DNA of 32,383 bases. It comes from a virus. Shown here piece by piece: positions 6,695-13,126 of the stretch (the stretch's first letter is position 1; each line of letters opens with the position of its first letter). A program made the translations under genes and the position numbers. The stretch is from the IMG/VR virus record IMGVR_UViG_3300017917_001486, positions 1 through 32,383 of that record. One strand, given 5' to 3'. The notes under the pieces were generated by a model. It ran no database searches, was not told the DNA's origin, and worked only from the letters and a program-made list of their open reading frames with translations.

Positions 6695-6777
6695 CACTTC
6701 ACATTATAGGACATTAAAGATTTTAAGGGTTGTCAAAGAAAACTGAGGTGAAGTGCAGTGAGTATTTGATGACCCTT
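6695..6777 (+). ncRNA. Candidate H-type pseudoknot in the leader of the replication initiator
   Basis: CACTTCAC (6695-6702) pairs perfectly with GTGAAGTG (6748-6755). AAGGGTTGTCAAA (6725-6737) pairs over 13 positions with TTTGATGACCCTT (6765-6777), including two G-U pairs. The two stems interleave, so together they form an H-type pseudoknot with loops of 22, 10 and 9 bases; separately they would be two alternative hairpins. The second stem ends 14 bases before the ATG at 6792, where it could block ribosome entry. No start codon opens a plausible gene in this region. Confidence 0.65.
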
Positions 6778-6791
6778 TGTTATTAAACATT

Positions 6792-7370
6792 ATGAAACAA
6801 CAAAACACAGGATTAATTATTAAATCCAAATTAACGGAAAAGTTTACTACTATCCCTAATTCGGTCTTAAACGACCCAAATTTGAGTTGGAAAGCTAAAG
6901 GGATACTATGTAAGCTATTATCAAATAAAAGTGACTGGGCGGTCTACAAATCACAATTACAACAATTCTCAACTGATGGTCGTGATAGTACAACTGCAGG
7001 TTTCAATGAATTAGTTGAGAGGGGTTATATAATTGCAGTAAGAAGACATAACGATAAAGGTCAATTTGCTGGTTATGATTATGTAGTATATGATGAACCT
7101 ATTACGGAACAACCGATTACGGAAAACCCGTTAACGGTAAACCCGTCCCTAATAAATACTAATATAATAAATACTAAAGAAATAAATACTAATACTAGTA
7201 CTATACTGGGTAAATCTAAATTTGAGTTAAAACAATTAATAATTAATAATTTAAATTTAACTACAAAGCAATTAGATTTGATGGTTAAAAATAACTTCTC
7301 AACCTATTGGAATCCAGAATTACTGGATGCAAATAAAAATATTATAGAACAATATAAAAACACAATATGA
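6792..7370 (+). CDS. Replication initiator-like protein with helix-turn-helix domain
   Basis: The ATG at 6792 is chosen over an in-frame TTG at 6777, which lies in the leader stem. The 192-residue product has an N-terminal winged-helix domain (about residues 13-90) with TTIPNSVLNDPNLSWKAKGI, LLSNKSDWAVYKSQLQ and a recognition-helix region TTAGFNELVERGYI. This is the HTH_36/RepA-N-like pattern of phage initiators. Residues 104-135 are an Ile/Asn/Thr/Pro-rich linker encoded by iteron-like DNA, and a small C-terminal helical domain follows. As in lambda O, the protein probably binds an origin within its own gene. Its stop overlaps the next start (ATGA). Confidence 0.7.
   Translation: MKQQNTGLIIKSKLTEKFTTIPNSVLNDPNLSWKAKGILCKLLSNKSDWAVYKSQLQQFSTDGRDSTTAGFNELVERGYIIAVRRHNDKGQFAGYDYVVYDEPITEQPITENPLTVNPSLINTNIINTKEINTNTSTILGKSKFELKQLIINNLNLTTKQLDLMVKNNFSTYWNPELLDANKNIIEQYKNTI
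7101..7195. other. Candidate replication origin: GC-containing iterons plus AT-rich repeats
   Basis: Three tandem 15-bp units, ATTACGGAACAACCG (7101), ATTACGGAAAACCCG (7116) and TTAACGGTAAACCCG (7131), are followed after five bases by three tandem 15-bp units each starting with the identical 12-mer AATAAATACTAA (7151, 7166, 7181). Iterons next to an AT-rich repeat array inside an initiator gene match the architecture of the lambda origin. The repeats also encode five-residue protein repeats, so selection on either level is possible. Confidence 0.6.
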
Positions 7371-7573
7371 ACAATTTAACACAAACTGGAAACTGGTACT
7401 GGAGAACTGGTGAAATATCTTTGAAGGATTATTATAATCTATCCTCAACCGAAAGGAAAGAACATATAGATTTTCTATTAACATTAAAACAATCTCAACG
7501 AAGCACAGCAGATAATATTATCCTGTTAATATCTAGAACAAAAGAACAGGATGATAAATTCTTTGAATTGTAA
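7367..7573 (+). CDS. Small hypothetical early protein
   Basis: The 68-residue product starts MNNLTQTGNWYWRTGEISLK and has a helical centre with SSTERKEHIDFLLTLKQSQR. No domain is recognised. Its start overlaps the initiator stop by four bases (ATGA), so it is translationally coupled to the replication gene and probably acts in replication or early takeover. It is the last gene before the repeat- and hairpin-rich intergenic region at 7574-7708. Confidence 0.5.
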   Translation: MNNLTQTGNWYWRTGEISLKDYYNLSSTERKEHIDFLLTLKQSQRSTADNIILLISRTKEQDDKFFEL

Positions 7574-7597
7574 TAAATTTTATATATATTTACATTA

Positions 7598-7683
7598 TAA
7601 CGGTTACTCAAGTAACGGTTTGTCCCAGCACTAGGTTCGCTTCCATAACCCTACGATGCTGGGATTTTCGTTTAAAATTAAAC
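7598..7683. other. Intergenic symmetrical region: two more iteron-like repeats and hairpins
   Basis: TAACGGTT occurs at 7598 and 7613, the same 15-bp spacing and core as the iterons in the initiator gene. It is followed by a hairpin in which CCCAGCA (7624-7630) pairs with TGCTGGG (7657-7663), with an inner stem TAGGTT/AACCCTA and a 9-base loop, then ATTTTCGTTT. A further inverted repeat GTTTAA-AA-TTAAAC lies at 7670-7683. The hairpin may be a terminator; the repeats suggest an auxiliary origin or initiator-binding region. Confidence 0.5.
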
Positions 7684-7708
7684 TTTGGTTTAAAACAAGA
7701 TATTTATA

Positions 7709-8458
7709 ATGATATGTACAAAATGTAAAATTGATAAGGATGAGAATCAATATCAAAAATACTGGCACTCAACTCAAAACAAGTTTAGAATCAGGAAGCA
7801 TTGTACAGAATGTTTATATAAAGAAAGAAACGAGAAAAGACGTTTAAAACGAAAAGAAGCTAAATTGATAGAAGTATCCACCCCAACAGAAATAATCCAA
7901 CCAGTAGTCCCAGAATTAGAACCAGAGGTATCTATTGATTATTCAACTAATCCTAATTATAGATTATGTAGAACTTGTCAAGAATATCTAGAATTAGATA
8001 AATTCTATCATTATAAATGCAGAAAAAAATCAATATACTTAGATTGTAAAAATTGTATTAATAAGAAGGAAGTTGGAAGAGCAAAAGAATATAGAAAGAA
8101 ATTTTTAATAGAAAATGGTGGTAGTGATCAGCACAAAACAAAACCTGGTGAATGGACTGATGAATATCAAATGGAAGCAACCTTTAACATCCTCAAATCA
8201 ATTGGATGGAAACTCAACGAAGAGAATGGAATATGGTGGAAGGAAGGAATTAAAACGCCTGATGGAGTATTTATTAATATCAAAAAGACAAGAAATTTAA
8301 TATTCAATAACTATCCAAATACAATCAATAATGAAAGAAAGAAGCAAATATTTGATAGGTCGGTTGAATTAAGAAATAGAGGTAAATCCTATATGGATAT
8401 AGCATATGAAGTTGGGGTATCACAAACAACAGTATATAAATGGTTAAATAATAAATGA
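7709..8458 (+). CDS. Zinc-finger and helix-turn-helix protein
   Basis: The 249-residue product has two Cys4 zinc-ribbon-like modules: Cys3, Cys6, Cys32, Cys35 in the first, and Cys87, Cys90, Cys113, Cys116 in the second. Each is followed by a basic helix (YKERNEKRRLKRKEAK; KEVGRAKEYRKKF). A C-terminal helix-turn-helix occupies about residues 224-249 (GKSYMDIAYEVGVSQTTVYK). Similar paired Cys modules accompany phage HNH-like and DNA-binding proteins, but no HNH catalytic His-Asn-His is evident. It is likely a DNA-binding early regulator or replication accessory. Its start follows the hairpin-rich intergenic region. Confidence 0.6.
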   Translation: MICTKCKIDKDENQYQKYWHSTQNKFRIRKHCTECLYKERNEKRRLKRKEAKLIEVSTPTEIIQPVVPELEPEVSIDYSTNPNYRLCRTCQEYLELDKFYHYKCRKKSIYLDCKNCINKKEVGRAKEYRKKFLIENGGSDQHKTKPGEWTDEYQMEATFNILKSIGWKLNEENGIWWKEGIKTPDGVFINIKKTRNLIFNNYPNTINNERKKQIFDRSVELRNRGKSYMDIAYEVGVSQTTVYKWLNNK

Positions 8459-8459
8459 T

Positions 8460-8714
8460 ATGAATCAAATAAAGGTTAGTGAAATAGAAATACCAAAAGA
8501 TTATTTTGATTTAACAGAAGAAGAGAAGAAAGCCGTTTGTGTTGAATTAATGAATTTTATGTTGAACATATTGGATAAACAATTAAAACCTGAGGTGAAT
8601 AGGATGTTCGCATTGGGTTTATTAATTGAATCTTCCATAATAACAAATCAAGAAGAAGAACTATACGAAGTATGTGCTGTCTTGACGGATGTAAGAAAAT
8701 TAATGAATGGATAA
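8460..8714 (+). CDS. Small acidic hypothetical protein
   Basis: The 84-residue product is helical and acidic (MNQIKVSEIEIPKDYFDLTE..., FMLNILDKQLKPEVNRMFAL). No family is recognised. It begins one base after the stop of the zinc-finger gene (TGATATG) and overlaps the start of the sigma-like gene by eight bases. The tight packing supports it as a real gene; a small partner of the sigma-like factor is only a guess from position. Confidence 0.5.
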   Translation: MNQIKVSEIEIPKDYFDLTEEEKKAVCVELMNFMLNILDKQLKPEVNRMFALGLLIESSIITNQEEELYEVCAVLTDVRKLMNG

Positions 8715-9225
8715 TAAAATTGAATGTTTCATCACCAGAAACTATTACGTGTTACTCGGAATTGCAAAGAAAATAACAAAGAAGGATGAAGAAACATCAA
8801 GGGAATTACTACACGAAGTATTTCTTCAATTATATCAAAGGGACCAGATAAAGTTAAAAGACTATGGGGATGATAGTATAAAGTATTACATCACCTCAAT
8901 TATGAGAGTTAATTATTATTCTCAAACATCTCCGTACTATTATAGAATCAGAAAGGAACGTTGTTTATATTCAGACTTAACAGAAGTAATGAATATGACA
9001 GAGGAACAAGAATTATTTGAAACGGAGGAATTATACCAATTATTGGAAGAAAACTACTCAGAATTAAACTGGTTCCACAAATCATTATTGGATATGTACC
9101 TAAGTTTAAATTCACTCAAAGCAGTATCCAAACAGACAACTATTCCTTTAACATCAATTTCTCGTTATATTAGAGAAGGAAAAGATACGATTAGAACAAA
9201 TATTATTAATAAATTAAATAAGTAG
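8707..9225 (+). CDS. Sigma-70-like (ECF-type) RNA polymerase factor
   Basis: The 172-residue product has two regions matching a small sigma factor. About residues 8-60 resemble sigma region 2 (YYVLLGIAKKITKKDEETSR, LLHEVFLQLYQRD). About residues 118-165 resemble the region 4 helix-turn-helix (FHKSLLDMYLSLNSLKAVSK, IPLTSISRYIREGKDTIRTN). Such proteins are common in Bacteroidota phages upstream of terminase. It could bind host core polymerase and direct late transcription, though a DNA-binding role without polymerase is possible because region 2 motifs are weak by eye. Its position between replication and packaging genes suits a middle-to-late switch. Confidence 0.6.
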   Translation: MDNKIECFITRNYYVLLGIAKKITKKDEETSRELLHEVFLQLYQRDQIKLKDYGDDSIKYYITSIMRVNYYSQTSPYYYRIRKERCLYSDLTEVMNMTEEQELFETEELYQLLEENYSELNWFHKSLLDMYLSLNSLKAVSKQTTIPLTSISRYIREGKDTIRTNIINKLNK

Positions 9226-9227
9226 AT

Positions 9228-9773
9228 ATGGAAAGACATAGTAAGGGAACAATCACAACAGAACATCCACAAGAACATTGGGGATTTTTAAATGTACAAG
9301 GTAAAACAGTATTAGATTTGGGATGTGGAATTAACTCAGAGTTTACACCAACACCTTGGTACTTCTTACAAGAACAGAAAGCAAAACAAGTTATAGGAAT
9401 TGACGGTAACCCACAATCATATGAATGGTTCAAACAGAACTATGTTGTAAAGAACTTTATTCCAATTATGGATATGGTAGATAGGATTGAGAAGTTTGAA
9501 CTATATCTTGGTTACTATAAACCCGATATAGTGAAGATGGATATTGAGGGTAGTGAAATATTAATTAATGCGTTGAACGTGTCTTATTTGGAATCTGTGC
9601 AACAAATAGGAATAGAATATCATAACTTATCCTGTCTAATATCTTGTGAACATAAACTAATAGAAGCAGGATTTAAATTGGAACATTTTAACTTCCAACA
9701 TTTGGATATTGATTATCAAGGTGTTCTGCACGGATATAGAGAATTTAAACCAATAGAATTAAATAAGATATAA
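9228..9773 (+). CDS. FkbM-family SAM-dependent methyltransferase
   Basis: The 181-residue product has a class I methyltransferase core. VLDLGCG (residues 28-34) is the SAM-binding glycine motif, IGIDGNP (56-62) ends strand 2, and VKMDIEGSE (102-110) is the FkbM-type motif with an acidic residue after strand 4. FkbM enzymes usually O-methylate sugars or other small groups, so a role in modifying host or virion glycans, or a nucleotide-related target, is possible. No DNA-methyltransferase NPPY/DPPY motif is present. The protein is shorter than many FkbM enzymes and may be a minimal domain. It starts two bases after the sigma-like gene. Confidence 0.75.
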   Translation: MERHSKGTITTEHPQEHWGFLNVQGKTVLDLGCGINSEFTPTPWYFLQEQKAKQVIGIDGNPQSYEWFKQNYVVKNFIPIMDMVDRIEKFELYLGYYKPDIVKMDIEGSEILINALNVSYLESVQQIGIEYHNLSCLISCEHKLIEAGFKLEHFNFQHLDIDYQGVLHGYREFKPIELNKI

Positions 9774-9774
9774 T

Positions 9775-9924
9775 ATGGGATGTAATTGTAAGAAAAAAGG
9801 TGAGGAAATACAAGTAACAAATGTTACAATAGTACCAGCAATAGAAGAAACTCCAAAACAAGAAGAAGTAGATTGGTATAATAATATAGATGTAATAGAA
9901 CCAATAAAACCTAAAGAAGAATAA
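9775..9924 (+). CDS. MGCNC-type microprotein (49 aa)
   Basis: ATG at 9775, one base after the methyltransferase stop (TAATATG), opens a 49-residue frame ending at 9924, and the next gene starts two bases later. The product begins MGCNCKKKGEE and continues with an acidic tail (VPAIEETPKQEEVDWYN). Very short proteins with an N-terminal MGCxCKK motif recur in Bacteroidota phages. The two Cys followed by Lys residues could bind metal with a partner. Function is unknown. The exact fit between two genes is the main support. Confidence 0.6.
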   Translation: MGCNCKKKGEEIQVTNVTIVPAIEETPKQEEVDWYNNIDVIEPIKPKEE

Positions 9925-9926
9925 TT

Positions 9927-10259
9927 ATGGATAAGGAATTAGAAAGATTAGAAAAATTAAAACTAAACTCCATAGAAAACCCTGGTAAAAAGAAAAGAGG
10001 CTGTGGAGACTGTAAGAAGAAAAAAGAAATAAACGAACCACTACCAACAGTAGATTATGAAGCACTGTGGATACCAACCAAAGAAGAGATTAAACTTGCA
10101 TATGCGGAATTAACATCGTTTGGTGGTGTGAAAGAAGATAAAAAGATATTTATTAATAAGGTATATAACTTTCTTTTTGGAGAAGACTTTAACTTCAACT
10201 GTAAAGGATGTGGAAAAGGTAGAGTAAGAAAGTTTACCAATTATGTAAATTCATTATAA
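9927..10259 (+). CDS. Small protein with two Cys pairs, zinc-binding candidate
   Basis: The 110-residue product has CGDC at Cys26 and Cys29 within a basic segment (GKKKRGCGDCKKKKE) and a second pair, Cys92 and Cys95, in NCKGCGKGRVRKF. Four cysteines could form one zinc ribbon with a helical insert between the halves. The motif GCGDCKKKK echoes GCNCKKK of the preceding microprotein, which suggests a shared origin or shared partner. It is immediately followed by the terminase small subunit (one-base gap), so a packaging-related role is possible. Confidence 0.55.
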   Translation: MDKELERLEKLKLNSIENPGKKKRGCGDCKKKKEINEPLPTVDYEALWIPTKEEIKLAYAELTSFGGVKEDKKIFINKVYNFLFGEDFNFNCKGCGKGRVRKFTNYVNSL

Positions 10260-10260
10260 T

Positions 10261-10656
10261 ATGGCAAAGGAAAATAAGGTAAATGAGTTGGAGTACGAGG
10301 AAAGAATGAATCGTGCATTTGAAATGATGTTATATGAGAAAAAATCATATGATGAGTTTAAGAACCAATTCTCAAAAGAAATGGGTATATCTGTTAGAAT
10401 GGCAGAGAACTATTGGAAGGACGTTAGGACCCGTTTAAAGGAACGATACGCACAGAATCAAGAGGAAATACTATCTGAACAATTAAATCGTCTGTATGAC
10501 CTTTTAAATCGTTGTAGACTATCAGGTAACCGTAGAGTTGAATCAGAAGTATTAAGAGATATAACAAAGATATTAGGAATGGAAGCACCAAAGAAAGTTG
10601 ACCTAACTTCAAATGGTGAAACTATATCAATTAATATTAATATAACAGAGGACTAA
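10261..10656 (+). CDS. Terminase small subunit
   Basis: The 131-residue product has an N-terminal helix-turn-helix-like region (about residues 12-60, with MLYEKKSYDEFKNQFSKEMG and ISVRMAENYWKDVRTRLKER), then a coiled helix (QNQEEILSEQLNRLYDLLNR) and a C-terminal segment with RRVESEVLRDITKILGMEAP and a beta tail (ETISININI). This matches small terminases of Bacteroidota phages, which recognise the packaging site and assemble into a ring. The large subunit lies about 280 bases downstream with one small gene between. Confidence 0.75.
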   Translation: MAKENKVNELEYEERMNRAFEMMLYEKKSYDEFKNQFSKEMGISVRMAENYWKDVRTRLKERYAQNQEEILSEQLNRLYDLLNRCRLSGNRRVESEVLRDITKILGMEAPKKVDLTSNGETISININITED

Positions 10657-10702
10657 AAAAATTTAAATTAAACGTTAGTAATGTTTCGTTTTTGAGTATC
10701 GT

Positions 10703-10957
10703 ATGTCAGCAAATAGAAGATTTAAAAGAGCACAAGAAAGATTTAAGGAGAAAATCCATAAACAATTCATTGAGAGGACCAAACATATGACTGAGGATCA
10801 GTTAAGAGAATATGTTAATAAACAAGCGGCAAAGTATGCTTATCTTAATAATGTAGCAATTATTGATGAGGAAAAATTAAAAGAACAAGAAAAATTTGCT
10901 GTGGTTAATACCATTCAACCTGTAAGTTTAGACGAACTATATGGAAATAAACATTGA
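10703..10957 (+). CDS. Small basic helical protein between the terminase subunits
   Basis: The 84-residue product is strongly basic in its first half (MSANRRFKRAQERFKEKIHK) and mostly helical. No family is recognised. It lies between the two terminase subunits and overlaps the large-subunit start by 17 bases, so translation of the two is probably coupled. A packaging or DNA-binding accessory role is a guess. The 46 bases before it hold only AT-rich sequence with a weak AAACG/CGTTT inverted repeat. Confidence 0.55.
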   Translation: MSANRRFKRAQERFKEKIHKQFIERTKHMTEDQLREYVNKQAAKYAYLNNVAIIDEEKLKEQEKFAVVNTIQPVSLDELYGNKH

Positions 10958-12269
10958 TTTAACTAAGAAACAATCACAAGCTTGGAAACTCCTAATGGAT
11001 AATATAACTAACGAAGTATTATACGGAGGTTCAGCTGGTGCAGGAAAGTCTTGGTTGGGTTGTCTTTGGATAACCACACTTTGTTTAAAATATAATGGTA
11101 TAAGATGTTTAATTGGTAGAACAGTATTAACCCAATTAAAGATGACAACCCTTAATACTTTATTTGAGACCCTACAATCAATGGGACTTAAATCAGGGGA
11201 ACATTATACCTACAATGGACAAAGTAACATTATAACGTTTCAGAATAAGTCTGAGATAGTATTAAAGGACCTACAATACCAACCATCAGACCCAAACTTT
11301 GATTCATTGGGAGGTTTGGAACTTACAGCAGTATTTGTGGATGAGGCAGCACAGATTAGTCAGTTAGCTTATAATATCCTTAAGTCACGTATCCGTTTTA
11401 AATTAAATGAATATAATCTAATACCAAAGATGTTGATGACCTGTAACCCTGGTCAAGTTTGGTTGAAGAAGGTGTTCTATCTTCCATATATACAAGATTC
11501 ATTACCTCAGAATATGAAGTTTGTACCAGCATTACCGTTGGACAACCCACACTTACCTGAATCTTATATTGAGATGTTAAAGTCATTACCTCCAAACCAA
11601 AGACGAAGATTATTGGAAGGTGATTGGAATTATATGGATGAATCAGATAATCTATTTGACTTTGATAGTATATCCAACTCAGTATTTAGAAATGTTCCAC
11701 AAGGAACATCTAAGAGATATATCTCTGTGGACGTAGCAAGGTTTGGTTCAGATAGGTCCGTTGCAATCGTTTGGGATGGACTGGTGGTCTTAGAAGTTCT
11801 TATCTATACCAAACTATCAACCACAGAATTATCGTCCGAAATAAAGGAACTTATTGCAAAGTACGGAGTACATCCAAACAATGTTATTGTGGATTCTGAT
11901 GGCGTAGGAGGCGGAGTTGCTGATCAGATTAGAGGAACAAATTTTGTGAATAATTCCAAAGCATTACACGAACAGAACTTCTCCAACCTTAAATCTCAAT
12001 GTTATGTTAAATTATCAGAGATGTTTAAGGAAGGTCAAATAAGTTTAAACATAATGGACCCAACCATAACAGATGAATTAACACAAGAACTATTAGCAAT
12101 CAAGCTAAAGGATATGGATAAAGATAATAAAGTTGCTGTACAATCAAAAGATGAGATGAAGAAGATATTAGGTAAATCACCTGACTTATCTGATGCACTT
12201 ATGATGAGGATGTACTTTGAAATTAAAAACCTGAAGGCGACAGGAAGATACGCCATTGCATTCGTATGA
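10941..12269 (+). CDS. terL: Terminase large subunit (ATPase and nuclease)
   Basis: The 442-residue product has all expected motifs. Walker A is GGSAGAGKS (residues 29-37), Walker B VFVDEA (131-136) and the coupling motif TCNPG (167-171). The nuclease domain has Asp264 in SVDVARFGSDRS, Asp318/Asp320 in VIVDSDGVGGG and Asp418 in SPDLSDA. It powers DNA translocation through the portal and cuts the concatemer. The length is normal. The start at 10941 is supported by MEINIDLTKKQSQAWKLL, the usual beginning of the family, although it overlaps the preceding gene. Its stop overlaps the next start (ATGA). Confidence 0.93.
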   Translation: MEINIDLTKKQSQAWKLLMDNITNEVLYGGSAGAGKSWLGCLWITTLCLKYNGIRCLIGRTVLTQLKMTTLNTLFETLQSMGLKSGEHYTYNGQSNIITFQNKSEIVLKDLQYQPSDPNFDSLGGLELTAVFVDEAAQISQLAYNILKSRIRFKLNEYNLIPKMLMTCNPGQVWLKKVFYLPYIQDSLPQNMKFVPALPLDNPHLPESYIEMLKSLPPNQRRRLLEGDWNYMDESDNLFDFDSISNSVFRNVPQGTSKRYISVDVARFGSDRSVAIVWDGLVVLEVLIYTKLSTTELSSEIKELIAKYGVHPNNVIVDSDGVGGGVADQIRGTNFVNNSKALHEQNFSNLKSQCYVKLSEMFKEGQISLNIMDPTITDELTQELLAIKLKDMDKDNKVAVQSKDEMKKILGKSPDLSDALMMRMYFEIKNLKATGRYAIAFV

Positions 12270-13086
12270 TAAAATTTAAGATAGATGGAGAACCATATGT
12301 AATTGACGACTTTATGTCAATTGAGAATTATGTAAAAATTTATAAGATTAAAGACTTATTCACTGAAGAATATTTTGCTTCTAAGTTAGTTAGTATTATA
12401 TCTGGTGCACCACAAAAGGATTTATTAGAAGGTGGTTATGAAGAAGTTAGTTATTTAGCTTCACGTATTATGCAATCATTACCAACATTAGAAACAACCA
12501 AATTTATAGATAGATTTGAATTAGATGGTGTTCATTATGGATTCTTTCCAAATTGGAAGGATTTAACATTTGCTGAGTTTATTGACTTAGATACCATCTC
12601 AACAAAGAAAGAAGATGAATTATTAGATTTATTACACATATTAGCGGCAATTATGTATAGACCAATTGTTGAGGAGATAAGTGAACATAACTTTAAGATT
12701 GAGGAATATGATATACCCAAGATGAAAGAACGAGCCGAATTGTTTAAAAAACGATTAGATGTTAAGTACGTAATTGGTGCACAGTTTTTTTTTATCAAGT
12801 TCGCAAAGACATTCTTAAACTTTACCCCACAATATTCGACCTTGAATCTATCGAAATGGCAGAAAATCAAATTGATATGGATGATGTGGAGGATGATATA
12901 CAAGATTCCTTCCAAAAGTCGTTCGGGTGGTTTTTGGTCATCAACAAAATTGCTGACAATGATTTTACAAAACACGAGTACATCTATAAGAAAAACATAA
13001 TGGAAGCACTTAATCAACTATCTTTTTTAATATCTTGGGATCAAGAACAAATAAAACTCCAAAAGAAAATGGAAGGAAAGATATAA
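12266..13086 (+). CDS. Tail-assembly-chaperone-like protein made by a -1 frameshift at a T9 run
   Basis: Frame one is read from 12266 to the T9 run; shifting back one base and continuing from 12793 to 13086 gives 273 residues. The first 176 residues (MIKFKIDGEPYVIDDFMSIE...LKKRLDVKYVIGAQFFF) are coherent. After the shift the sequence stays coherent (YQVRKDILKLYPTIFDLES, SFGWFLVINKIADNDFTKHE, NIMEALNQLSFLISWDQEQI) and resembles the C-terminus of this family in Bacteroidota phages. Without the shift the frame stays open to 13000 but gives an unlikely Trp/Met/Ser-rich tail. The segment from 12856 alone would make a 76-residue protein. Position between terminase and tail genes fits an assembly chaperone. 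A homopolymer sequencing error cannot be excluded. Confidence 0.6.
12785..12793 (+). other. T9 slippery run, putative recoding or transcriptional-slippage site
   Basis: Nine T residues read as TTT TTT TTT in the upstream frame. Either -1 ribosomal slippage or insertion of one U by RNA polymerase joins the upstream frame to the conserved downstream frame. Confidence 0.6.
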
Positions 13087-13126
13087 TTCGTGTAACGATT
13101 AACATTATTTTATATTTAAAGATAGG

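Noticed and set aside
7631-7656. tRNA T-arm-like GGTTCGCTTCC in a hairpin loop
   Set aside because: There is no acceptor stem, D arm or anticodon arm in the right places, so it is not a tRNA gene. I saw no tRNA elsewhere in the window.
12535-13017. 160-residue open frame on the minus strand
   Set aside because: It lies antisense to the coherent frames of the T9 gene, has low-complexity Ile/Asn/Ser composition and no plausible motif.
13087-13100. Possible hairpin TCGT-gta-ACGA after the T9 gene
   Set aside because: The stem has only four base pairs and no T tract, so it is too weak to call a terminator.
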